Source of the DNA: Capronia americana
Taxonomy: Eukaryota; Ascomycota; Eurotiomycetes; Chaetothyriales; Herpotrichiellaceae
Length of the DNA: 64,000 nt
Assembly (NCBI GenBank): GCA_016110215.1
Contig: JADWQD010000009.1
Coordinates: 932,093 to 996,092 of the forward strand
Direction of reading: 5' to 3'
In this document: positions 34,881 through 44,520 of the stretch, piece by piece
How the letters are laid out: every line of letters starts with the position of its first letter
Numbering within the stretch: position 1 is the first letter of the stretch
Translations under genes and position numbers: made by a program
The notes under the pieces: generated by a model
Database searches by the model: none
What the model saw: the letters and a program-made list of their open reading frames with translations, nothing else
What the model was told of the DNA's origin: nothing

Positions 34881-35907
34881 CTTGACTCTATCCGGGGGGC
34901 GACCGTTATGGTCACCTCGTCATGTTTGGATATAAAGAAGATAACGCCCGGGGAGACGCCATTGAGGAGGTGGATGATGTTGGACATCGGTGTTCAGCGC
35001 CGATACAGCACCCATTGGCACCCGTTGGGGACTGTGCCCCGCCGCTTTACTTGAGAATCAGGTGATCTTGCTTAACTTCGGTTAATCCTTCTGAGAAGCT
35101 TAAATCAATTAGACTATTTGGTGCCAAGCCTGTCTCCTGGTGCTTAAAATGTGATGAATCCAGCCTCGTACAGCCTTATCAGGACTTTATTCTTCCGCAA
35201 GGAGCGGACCAACTGTCGGTCCACTAATTAGCAGTGAGTCGATTCATGAAATCGATGAATACATGAGGCGAGCCTTTCAAGGTTTGCTGGAGAAGAGTGA
35301 TCCAGTCGCGCTGAGTGCTCGGCTCTCGTAACTGTGGCACCGTTATCGGAACCCACTGTCTTGATGAGCTGCGAACTGTCTATCTACGAGGCGGGCAAGA
35401 CCAGCAAGCGCAGAATGTCCATGATGGTGAGGTCTGCCTCCCAATAGTCCGGAACTCTCAAAGCCCAATTAACAGAGAACCGTCTGTCGCGAATCAACTG
35501 AATCATGTTGACCGTGAAGTCTTCCCGAGTCGTTGGATAGTAACTCTGAATTGCAAGGAGTGAGCTGGTAGGTTCCTCGTCCATCGCCTCACTCTTCTCC
35601 TCAAGAAGTCCGACTCGAGACCACTTGAGCGGTCTGCGCCGCCTGAAACAACAATACCGCATTGAATCCCTTGAAGCAGTCGTCCGCTGCCAAAAAGAAA
35701 CCGACAGCAGCTGGTGTAAGTGAACTTGGCCAACATGCTCTCACTCCTGGGAGAGATCAACGGGGGAAGCGCCTTCATATCTCGATCGGAATATCGTTAT
35801 CTAAAACTGACACGAATCCCATACCTTAAGGTTCTTGCATCTTAGTTCTCCATACAGATGCTTGCACAATGATAGTAGTCCCTGTCCTTTTTATATCTCA
35901 GTCAATA
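34881..35907. other. Intergenic region with a possible gene relic
   Basis: Holds the MFS promoter at the left. The right half carries the coding-like minus-strand stretches described under 35384-35778. The rest has no credible frame. Confidence 0.4.
35384..35778 (-). pseudogene. Possible small split gene or gene relic, unknown
   Basis: Three minus-strand stretches look coding but lie in different frames. The first begins with an ATG at 35778 (MKALPPLISPRSES). The second, after a CACCAG acceptor-like site, reads AVGFFLAADDCFKGFNAVLL before a stop. The third reads EEPTSSLLAIQSYYPTTRED and ends with DYWEADLTIMDILRLLVLPA before a TAA. Joining the first two would need an intron of only 34 bp, which is too short to trust. 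Either real introns were not located, or this is a decayed gene. No family was recognised. Confidence 0.25.
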
Positions 35908-37687
35908 TCAGGAATTCATGGGAGTTGAATCCAGGACTTGGGCTGAACCGAACGTCAGCTCAAAAAAAGACTGAAACTCGGAAATATCATCGGGGCCCAC
36001 ATCCTCCCAACCCAGAACCTTTATCTTGCGTTCCCTCAAAAGAGGCCAGTAGAACTTCTGTAATGCTGCAGCTTTGTACCCTGGGAGAGGATTCGGGTCT
36101 CTACCCTCAAACCACTCCATCGCTTTATTTACAAGGACACCCGCTACTGATGCGGCAGTCCCAACGAAGGGACTAGGGGCAAATCCGATGACGGTAAGGA
36201 CGAGATTAATGACAAACTTGGCCGTGTTCATCTTTTTCTCGCGGGTCGTTTGTTGATTGTGCAGAAGAGCGAATCCTCCGCTCAGGGTCAGCGCACACGT
36301 TATCGCGGCTTTGGCAATTTTGATGCGTCGTTCGAAAGAGCCCTTTGCATCTTCTTCGGTTGAATCTCCCTCCTGGCTAGTCGCGTCTCTGATGAGGACG
36401 TCAACTTCTTCTTGAAGATTGGTTTCGGTCTTTGTGGCTGCAATTTTGCGCTCAAAAAGCACTGCGAGCCGGGCGGCAATCGCGTATTGGTAGTCGACTT
36501 CGTTCAACACTAGTTTGCCCGGTCGGGCCAACGTATCAGCCACAAGGCGTACTCCACTGATCACGGAGTCATCGGGTATGAGTATTCCGCGTTCGAAGAC
36601 TATACGTTCCAGATGCAATCTTGGTGCAGTGAGGCGCAGAACAAGCTCAAACTGTTGCTGTGCCTGTTTGCTGTACAAGACTAATGCGTAGGCAAATGCA
36701 ACGCTGCAATTCTTCGTAACATCAAGGTGTAGTTGCTTAGACTGAACGTGGATGATCACCGTCTTGGCCACCATTTCTTTGAGCATGGCCTCGAAGGCCG
36801 CTCGTTTCGTGGCGCTTGCTGCAGGCGAGACCTTCCTCGGATCGAAGTCCAAGACTTGAGTCGCCGTCAGTTGGACTGTACTATCGTTGACAGGGCTTTC
36901 AAACCAGTCGCTCAACGACATTTGACTCGGATGGGAAAACGTGACAGGCTTGAGTCCCTCGACCATCAATTGAAATGGCTTCCCAGTGTCTCCGGCCGGG
37001 GATGGGATCATAGGAAGCGCAAACTCCGACGACACCAGAGCACCCTTGGTGGCTTTGTGAGAAACACCACCATGCTTCTTGCCCCCTGCCAAACGCCGAG
37101 GAGGCTTCGTGACTCTTCCCATTCCCTCTGACTTTTTGAGGGGGGTACTTCGAGAAGGCTTGGTGACTCTATGCATTCCCTCTGACGTTTTGAGAGGGGT
37201 ACGTCGAGGAGGCTTCGTAACTTTCGGCGTCCTCTCTACCCTTTTGAGAGAGTTCGCGAGTTCAAAATGTCCGGTGGTCGGCAAGACTGTTTCTTGTGCC
37301 ACTCTGAACCGTGCTTCCGTGAAGAAGAGCTCCGCCTCTGCCTGAAGAAGATCGAGATCCTCATCTTGCCTGGGCGTTATCAAATAATCAGATCCCCACG
37401 GGGCAGCAACTACTCGTGCCGACTCTCCGAGTTCCCTTATTCTCCTCCAGTCGACCTCTTCGAGGAAATCAGGGATAGTAGGCGGCTTTGAGCTGGGCGG
37501 GCCGTACCATGAGATGATTTGGGGCACACCAGACTGGCTGCAGGTAATACTCCTAGGACCATTAGCCGCGAGAATGGGTGGAGGGCGGCATACCATACGG
37601 CAATTGGATATCGAGTGTTTCCCGGCTGGTGGTAGCGACACCAGTATGACCTTTATCTAGAGATATTTCCGGAAAGCTATCCGCCAT
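35908..37687 (-). CDS. Protein of unknown function with tandem basic repeats
   Basis: Two exons, 37687-37599 and 37552-35908, give 577 aa. The open frame begins at a GTG (37641); splicing a 46-bp intron (GTATGG donor, GGCTAATGG branch, TAG acceptor; phase CC+G) instead gives an ATG start, MADSFPEISLDKGHTGV. Residues 138-188 hold three copies of a basic unit like VTKPPRRTPLKTSEGM. A mixed alpha/beta middle part follows (about 230-400). Two hydrophobic stretches close the protein (about 455-475 and 490-525, the latter with FVINLVLTVIGFAPSPFVG), so it may insert into a membrane near its C-terminus. I do not recognise the family; similar architectures are known among fungal-specific proteins of unknown role. 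Codon use looks like its neighbours. Confidence 0.65.
37085..37230 (-). repeat. 54-bp tandem repeat, nearly three copies
   Basis: In-frame minisatellite inside the unknown 577-aa gene. Each 18-residue unit contains VTKPPRR or VTKPSRS, then TPLK and SEGM; the third copy is truncated and diverged. At DNA level the copies share long identical blocks, so copy number probably varies. Confidence 0.85.
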
Positions 37688-39433
37688 CGTTCAGTTCACT
37701 ATCTGAAAAGCCGCTTGCAAGCCGTGGTTCAAACGCAATACGGTTGCTGGTTGGAGCGATGAAATTCTTGTAGCAATATTCACCGCTTCTCGGAGGGATA
37801 AAATTGAGTCTTCAAATATTTTGAACATCATGAGATGTGTGCCCAGACAGGGCAAGAGTCACCTGGATCGGTCGTATTTGATCCTCGCGTTACGCAAGAG
37901 GCGTTGAGTCCGCATAGGATATCATGCCATCTTCGCATGCTTACTCGAGACACATCAATACGTGCGCACAACCGCCAAAATTTGGAAAGAGATTTTCTGC
38001 AAGTGGTAGCATTGTTGAGCAAACGATAAGCGGGAGGAGTGATCTAGGGGGAACCTCCTGTGTACGAAGTTTTGCGGGGAGTATCTCGTATTAGGGGGGA
38101 GCCGAGAGAAGAACCTAGAACCCTGAGAATGCGTATGTATTGAAGGAAAGCAGGCCGACAGCAGCCCCTGGAACCCGCCTACCAGTACACACTACTCGGT
38201 ATACAGGCTTAAAAGTCTGGGGGGCCGACAGTGCTCTCACTTTTTCCAGTTTTCTGTCGTCCAGTCCCGACCACTCGGCTGTCAAACATGCAGATCAGAT
38301 AGATATCCTTCTGCGAACGACCAAAAAGGCAACCTTGCACTCTTTATCGGGTAACAGTACGCGATATACTTAGCGAAGATGTCGGAAGGAAATATCATGT
38401 ATCCATACCGGGGGTGCCATTCTTCTACCCTCCTGATCATGAGACAGTGACATGGCCACCTTATTGACTCAGCCTTAGCCTGAGCCGGCTCAGGTGTAGT
38501 TGTCACTTTGCTCAATCCTCTTCTATTGGCTGTAGATGTGATTTGATGCACAGAGGTTCGTGTTTAGAAGATAGATCCTTATTGTCTATTCTGCGAAGCT
38601 GTAGAGGGCTAATCAGGCCTCGTGTTTTCACGTGCCAGACCAAGCTTCTCGAGCCAGTTTGTAAGTCCTTCCCTCCCCGCTGCCAGCATCTGTGCGTTGC
38701 AACTTGGACTTGCATTTGACTTTCTGCCATCCTTTAGTGACGACCACATATTTTACAGACGCATGCACATGCTTGGGGAGGCCAGTGAGAACATACTCCC
38801 CCACGGTCCCAACCTCGCGCAAGCTTTGGTTCAATTTATGCAGGGCGTAGCCATGCCAAGTTTTGGCCACCAAAAGACCTCGTGGTGAAGGATCTTGCCT
38901 TCACAAAACCAGCCTCAACGCATTCAGTACTTCTACAAAGCTCTCCAATGGGCTCAATACGAAGCCAAGCGATGCAGTGCACCCGTTTCCGGGAGGCTGA
39001 CTTCGTGTCTTGAGGATGCCAATGCTTGTCAGGCAGATTCGACCAGTCCAGCTTGCTTGGCTCGCTTATCTGGATTCTCTGACTGGACGTACTGGTGACC
39101 ATGGCCTATGTATATGCCACCGTCAACACGAGTTCTGCAGACAATTGACGGAAAAGCAGACACCTTTAGAGTACCGCCCCCTGGACTACTCTCCCGATCA
39201 TCTGGTGGTACCTATAGGATATGTCGTGGTCCTTTGCCTTCCAATGAGGGAAAAACGAAGATCTGCGACTATATCGAACCATTTACTTATGCTTCAGTTC
39301 TTTATGCATTCTACGAAACTTTTATGTCTTCAGAGCGCGAAGCCTGTTTGAAGTCGCTTTTATGCTCGACAACATCGACTTAGATGCTGTTTAGCCCGAA
39401 TGGTTGCATGTTTGAGCAAATACAGAGCACGCG
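37688..39433. other. 1.7-kb divergent intergenic region, no supported gene
   Basis: Between two divergent unknown genes. All three minus-strand frames are open across parts of 38630-39100, and plus-strand frames of 90-113 aa occur near 39010-39380, but none starts and ends like a gene or shows a family motif. The region may hold promoters and decayed coding sequence. Confidence 0.4.
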
Positions 39434-42400
39434 ATGGATACTCAGGGAACAACGTACCACAAACCCTTTCATTGTTTACAACAAGTCTCCGACAACGACG
39501 TGGAACATGATCACAAGCCGTGGACGTCCAGGTGGCTGGCCAAGCCTGCTCTTTACGCCTACATTGTTCTGTTTACCGTCCTGTGGATGTCTTTGATCGC
39601 AATATGGATTGTCATCGACAAGCAACACGGGTTACGCCTGGCCTTGTCATCAAATCATTATGCGTGGACTTATGGACCCACTGCTGTCCTGGTCGTCGTC
39701 GTTAGTCTTTGGAGACAGGTCGACTACCATTGTAAAGCACTACAACCGTGGTCGGAAATGTCAAAAGGATCTTGCCCTGCCTCACGAAGCATGCTACTTG
39801 ATTACGTATCGCCGTTTCAAGCAATCAGTTTTGTTGAAGCTATCAAGCATCAGCACTGGCCTGTCGTATTTTCTATCCTCGGATTCGTCATCCTGAAACT
39901 CATTGTCTTGTCCTCAACAGCATTGCTGGTTGCCACCTCGACCACCCTTTCAAGCAATTTTACAGTCGATTTCCCAGATGAATTCAACGGTTCTACGATG
40001 TGGTCGAACGTTGTCGAAGATTGGATCCCTACCGGTATGCGATCATACGACAGCGCGTTCTCAAACATATCTAGTGATGCCCTCTCCACATATCAGAAAA
40101 TCTTGGAAGGAACACTCTTGCAGCCGAGGAACACTCGACCAGACGTTGCCTATCAATCCTTCGAGCCCGCAGAGACGAAAGCGCATCTGCTTGGCTTGGA
40201 GGCTGTTGTCCCGGTCTTTGTGCCAACCGTCACCTGTGAGATTGGTACCGCGGCCACGAGAGGGGACGTGGCAGGAAATGCGACCTCCTTACAGGAAGAC
40301 TGGAGTGATTTGGATATCTTCACCGCTGTCCAAAGCCCGACGTGCCCTTTACAAGCTACAAATGCTTCTGCGGAGATTGAAGCCAGTTACTGTGTGGGCC
40401 AAGATTGTCCTCCATGGAAGTTTTCTTATGCCGTCAATCGTGTGGGATGCTCGAACGTAGTCCCACGGGACAGGAGTGCCCCCTGGAACGTTTCCGACGC
40501 CAACGACTTTCGCTTCGCTATTGTTGCGATGAATATCAGCTCAGACCCACATAAGTTCGACTTTGGTGCTCCGCAAGTGCAGGGTGCTACAGCTGTTGTG
40601 TGCAAAATTGACTATGCGATTCATCACACAACCTTGAGTCACGACCTCGAGAGCGATCAGTTCCACCTGTCCAATGACTTTGGCCAACCAAGAGGCCATC
40701 TCGATGATTTGACACAGTTGCAACTTGCCGAGCTCGTATTTGCATCTATCGACAGTGGTCCTACAGTTGACTCATTCTGGGGAAACGGGTTTGCTCCGTC
40801 GCTGGGCATTACAGACAAGTTCTTCAGCCTCATGCTTCTAGCGACGGGACTGCCGATGGACACAAAGTATTTGCAGCTTCTTCTGGACCCCAAGAAGATG
40901 GCAGAGGCTGCAGAGACTGTCTTTACCGGAATAGCAGTTCAATTTTTCCGGCAAAACTTCCTTCATGCCGCTAACACGCCTGCAACAGGGCCAGCCTTGG
41001 GTACTTACCTGGAAGATCGTCTTCATCTTCGAATGCCATCGCTCTGGATAATGACGGTTGGGTTTATCGTGATGACCATTACGACGGTGGGCATCCTGGT
41101 GACTGTCCGCCATCGGGTAGTGCCACAAAATCCAACGTCGCTAGCATTCCATGCTACGGTGCTATCGGCCAGTCCAGCTCTACATTCGATGCTCGGCAAT
41201 TGTGGGCACCTCGATTCCAAGCTGTTGCGGACGCACCTCCACTGCAGCAGCTTCGAAACGTCGCTTGACAACCAAAGCTTTCATATAACACCGTCAAGTA
41301 CAGCAGCTTTCCCCAGCGCAACCGCTGTTGGTGAAACAATACCAAAAACATGGAAACCCATATCAGCCTGGCTCCCCGTGGCTGGTGTAATGCTAGCCAC
41401 TCCACTTCTCGCCGTGGTCATCCTGGAGGTTTTATCTACCATCTCTCGAAACAACAATGGTCTTGTTAATGTCGAGGAGGGGAATTACATCGTGTCCGTG
41501 GCCGTTTACTCGACTACTCTGGTCCTTTTGCTTATTGCCACCCTGTTCAACAACCTCGAGTTCACTGCATCCGCCTTTGCACCATTCAATACCCTTCGAT
41601 CCGGGCCAGCAATTGCAAAGCAGAGTTTACTCAGCCACCCTTTAGGTGAGCCTGCTCCCGTCGCTTTTTGTCAAATGATTCGCGAGCGGCACTATGGAGC
41701 AGCGTTAAGTACCTCAGCTGCAATTGTCGGCAGTATCCTTGCGATTATCGCCTCAGGACTGTGGGTCGTGGACAGCTCTGCACCACTCAACCTGGAAGCT
41801 AAAGGCTCCATTGTCTCTACGTGGGATATTTCGTGGCCCAATAACTCGCAGAACGACAACGGAGCAGCGGAGCTGTTGAGCAATATTCCTCGAAATATAA
41901 GCCAGCAATCTGTTCATGTATGGCACGATCTCGCGCTTCTAAATCTTGGGAAAACATCAGCCAATCTTCCCTCGTCTCTGGAACAATCACAGCTTGATAC
42001 CGAGTTCAACTACACTTTCGCTATTCCGTCACTGCGAGCTGAACTGAGTTGTGATGTCGTGCCATCGGACAGCCTCTTCATCACCTACACGTCTGGCAAC
42101 CCGAACATAACTCATCAGTCTGCGTATATATTCACCGCTCTTGCGGACGCGCCGTCGAGTTGCTTCCGAAATTATACAGGCAATCCCATTGGCATGCGCA
42201 CTGCAGAAGGCCGGGAACTCACGCCGATTCGTGGCTGGAGAGGCAAGCTACTGTCCATAAGCGAACTAGGTCCATTTGATGTCGTCGTCAAAGAGCCCTA
42301 TCTCGAAGCCAATTTTACCCCCCCTCGAAGCAAAGAGCATGAGCGCGCTTGCCCGTCATTCGGAGTGTATTACGGGTATAGTGAAGGAGACGGCGACGCA

Positions 42401-43750
42401 TGGAGCAATGGCAGTGTGATGCAGAACCTGACAGCCCTTGTCTGCTACCAAAGATTGCAGGAAATCGAAACGACTGTGGTCTATTCTGCAACCCAACTTG
42501 GGGAAAGGCTCGGTGACCAGGAGCCTCTATCTGTCGAGGTCAACGACAAAAGCGCGAAATATCTACGCAACGAATCGGCGGGTAGCGACACATTCTCCTA
42601 CCAGATCTTGCCTCATCTCGACACTCTCACCCCATTTCTTGACCAGTACACCTTGACCGATTTCGGCGACACGAGTCAGAATATAGATCCATTCTTCAAC
42701 CACATATTCCACACGACTCCCAACTTTATCCCCGAGGATCTCTTCGGACCCGGGAAGGTACCTGATCTCGTTCAGGCAGTAGCTACTCTCTACAGGAGGT
42801 ATATGGTCAACGTCATAGATCTCAACTTTCGGACGCCAATATCAGGCACTAATGGCTCATCTGAATCGATCATAGACGGAACTGCGACAGTATTTGTGTC
42901 TCGACTCAAAATCAGCTCGGCGTCAAAATTGGCTCTGCAGATCATGCTCGGCGTCATGACAGTCCTTGGAGCCCTGGCTTTCTGGCTGGTCGATTTCCGC
43001 AGAACTCTACCTCGTGATCCCTGTAGCATTGCTAGCACTATGGCGCTCTTCGTGGACTCGAAATTGTGCAGCAGAGAATGCATGCCTGCAGGGGCAGAAT
43101 GGATGAGCGCAGGGGAGCTAAATCGCTTATGGCGAGGACAGAAGTTCAGCTTAGGTTGGTGGAACGCCGATGAAAGCATGACCAAATCTTGTGGAAATGA
43201 CATGCCGAGGTTTCAAAGCAATGGATATTCGGACCCGGGAAACGAAAGGCGAGATTGCGCTGGACTTGGTGGTTACGAGGCTGCTTTGGACAACGAGAAC
43301 GGTTGCCTTTCTGATGTTTCCCAGTACCGAAGACTGCTGGTCGATTGGCAGCATGGTCCTCATCAGCCTACCAATTTCGAATTGAATAAGGCCCCAACTG
43401 AAGGTCAACCACATTGGAAGACTTCGAACAGAATTGAGGCGAGCGCTGATGCGAAGCTTCTGGTCCCAGATGGAGGTCATGCTGATGCCGTTAGGAGGGC
43501 GCTCCTCCAGCCGGCCGCATTACCTGGGGTGAAGAGAAAGCCGGTGCCGACTTCAAGAACGAAAGAAGGCCATGGACCGGCAGTCGAAGCCAGCGAAGTT
43601 GTCGAAGCCCACGAAGGAAAAAGTCCTTCGTCACAAGCGAGAAGATTCGGTATTGATGTTGGAATGCCTGTTGCCTTCGGGTTTGCGGACAGAGGAGAGT
43701 GGATCAAAAGAAGGGTGTGGCGTGGCAGAGCACGTAGAAGTGACGCCTAA
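39434..43750 (+). CDS. Large DUF3433 integral membrane protein
   Basis: Single-exon frame of 1438 aa. It has two copies of a fungal-specific membrane unit. The first starts at about residue 28 (WTSRWLAKPALYAYIVLF) and the second at about 640 (WKPISAWLPVAGVMLATPLL). Each opens with a Trp-rich entry, a helix followed by an (I/L)EVL..IS..N.GL-like phrase, and then a pair of helices around a conserved F.P...L segment. Between and after them lie long, Asn/Ser/Cys-rich loops with many possible N-glycosylation sites, so they are likely outside the cell or in a lumen. A last helix at about 1170-1190 precedes a 250-residue cytosolic tail. Such proteins are found in many copies in Pezizomycotina; their function is unknown. 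No cell-wall enzyme motif is seen. Confidence 0.85.
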   Translation: MDTQGTTYHKPFHCLQQVSDNDVEHDHKPWTSRWLAKPALYAYIVLFTVLWMSLIAIWIVIDKQHGLRLALSSNHYAWTYGPTAVLVVVVSLWRQVDYHCKALQPWSEMSKGSCPASRSMLLDYVSPFQAISFVEAIKHQHWPVVFSILGFVILKLIVLSSTALLVATSTTLSSNFTVDFPDEFNGSTMWSNVVEDWIPTGMRSYDSAFSNISSDALSTYQKILEGTLLQPRNTRPDVAYQSFEPAETKAHLLGLEAVVPVFVPTVTCEIGTAATRGDVAGNATSLQEDWSDLDIFTAVQSPTCPLQATNASAEIEASYCVGQDCPPWKFSYAVNRVGCSNVVPRDRSAPWNVSDANDFRFAIVAMNISSDPHKFDFGAPQVQGATAVVCKIDYAIHHTTLSHDLESDQFHLSNDFGQPRGHLDDLTQLQLAELVFASIDSGPTVDSFWGNGFAPSLGITDKFFSLMLLATGLPMDTKYLQLLLDPKKMAEAAETVFTGIAVQFFRQNFLHAANTPATGPALGTYLEDRLHLRMPSLWIMTVGFIVMTITTVGILVTVRHRVVPQNPTSLAFHATVLSASPALHSMLGNCGHLDSKLLRTHLHCSSFETSLDNQSFHITPSSTAAFPSATAVGETIPKTWKPISAWLPVAGVMLATPLLAVVILEVLSTISRNNNGLVNVEEGNYIVSVAVYSTTLVLLLIATLFNNLEFTASAFAPFNTLRSGPAIAKQSLLSHPLGEPAPVAFCQMIRERHYGAALSTSAAIVGSILAIIASGLWVVDSSAPLNLEAKGSIVSTWDISWPNNSQNDNGAAELLSNIPRNISQQSVHVWHDLALLNLGKTSANLPSSLEQSQLDTEFNYTFAIPSLRAELSCDVVPSDSLFITYTSGNPNITHQSAYIFTALADAPSSCFRNYTGNPIGMRTAEGRELTPIRGWRGKLLSISELGPFDVVVKEPYLEANFTPPRSKEHERACPSFGVYYGYSEGDGDAWSNGSVMQNLTALVCYQRLQEIETTVVYSATQLGERLGDQEPLSVEVNDKSAKYLRNESAGSDTFSYQILPHLDTLTPFLDQYTLTDFGDTSQNIDPFFNHIFHTTPNFIPEDLFGPGKVPDLVQAVATLYRRYMVNVIDLNFRTPISGTNGSSESIIDGTATVFVSRLKISSASKLALQIMLGVMTVLGALAFWLVDFRRTLPRDPCSIASTMALFVDSKLCSRECMPAGAEWMSAGELNRLWRGQKFSLGWWNADESMTKSCGNDMPRFQSNGYSDPGNERRDCAGLGGYEAALDNENGCLSDVSQYRRLLVDWQHGPHQPTNFELNKAPTEGQPHWKTSNRIEASADAKLLVPDGGHADAVRRALLQPAALPGVKRKPVPTSRTKEGHGPAVEASEVVEAHEGKSPSSQARRFGIDVGMPVAFGFADRGEWIKRRVWRGRARRSDA

Positions 43751-43806
43751 GTCCTTGTAGCTACCGGTGGTGATGATCAAATACGATATGCTAGACTCCC
43801 GACCTT

Positions 43807-44270
43807 TCACATCATTGTGCGTGAAGAGGAATCATCAAGGGTCACCGTCACGCTGCCGTGCTCTTCTTCCGCCTTACCAAAGTCCTGAGATGCTCCAGGG
43901 GTCCAGGCTTCACTTCTTTCACACTCTCTACACCTCTCCATTGCTTCTCCGCCCTTGGCCGCGGTCATCAAAAAGAGGCCAGCACCGACCGCTGCACAAA
44001 CACCCATCCAAAGCTGAGGCCCAAGAAAATCTCTTCTCTCTCCTTTGTTCCACATTGTCGCCGACGCCACCGGGTTCCCACAGAAGATCTGAAATTCCAC
44101 AAACCCTCGTAGCTGATCCACGAGAATCCAAGGACGGCCGTTAGGATTTGTGCAACCAACGGCGTGTATGCGCCGCCGTAGTTGTCGGACAGTCCTCGTA
44201 GTCTCAGGCCGAATGTGGCTGACCTCAGCCTCACTGTGGCTTTAGCCAATCGGGGCCCTGATGCCGTCAT
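43807..44270 (-). CDS. Possible small membrane protein, two exons
   Basis: Model: exon 1 44270-44157 and exon 2 44112-43807, joined over a 44-bp intron that contains CTAAC before its CAG end, giving 139 aa. The start is a true ATG (MTASGPRLAKATVRLRSATF), an Arg-rich, acid-poor head that could target mitochondria. Exon 2 has RRDFLGPQLWMGVCAAVGAG, a single membrane helix, then a hydrophilic tail. The weak point is the donor, GTTGCA, which is not consensus. It is divergent from the Serinc gene with only 250 bp between starts and with CCAAT boxes between them. No family was assigned. Confidence 0.35.
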
Positions 44271-44520
44271 TGGCCGCAGCCGAGATTCCGGATGGGCTGC
44301 TGATTCAAACAGCGACTTGCCTGCGCCTGCGTTTCTGTTCTCCTCTTGCCATCAACGACGACCCAATTCAGCATCCTGTAATACAGCTTAACAGCGGGAA
44401 TAGAGAGTCGGGCTGGCGCTGGTAGCTGTGCGCGGCATCGACTTCATTTGACGACTTCATCTGACGGACAACCAGCGACGAACACGAGACCTCCGCAACG
44501 ACCCCTCCGCAACCGTCAAC
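44271..44520. promoter_or_regulatory. Compact upstream region of the Serinc/Tms1 gene
   Basis: Contains a CCAAT box at about 44247-44252 at its edge, an inverted CCAAT (ATTGG) at 44269 and a pyrimidine-rich stretch before the ATG at 44521. If the minus-strand small gene is real, this is a bidirectional promoter. Confidence 0.4.

Noticed and set aside
38628..39102. Several minus-strand frames open together
   Set aside because: All three frames are open over parts of the stretch, starts are TTG or GTG, and none has a recognisable motif.
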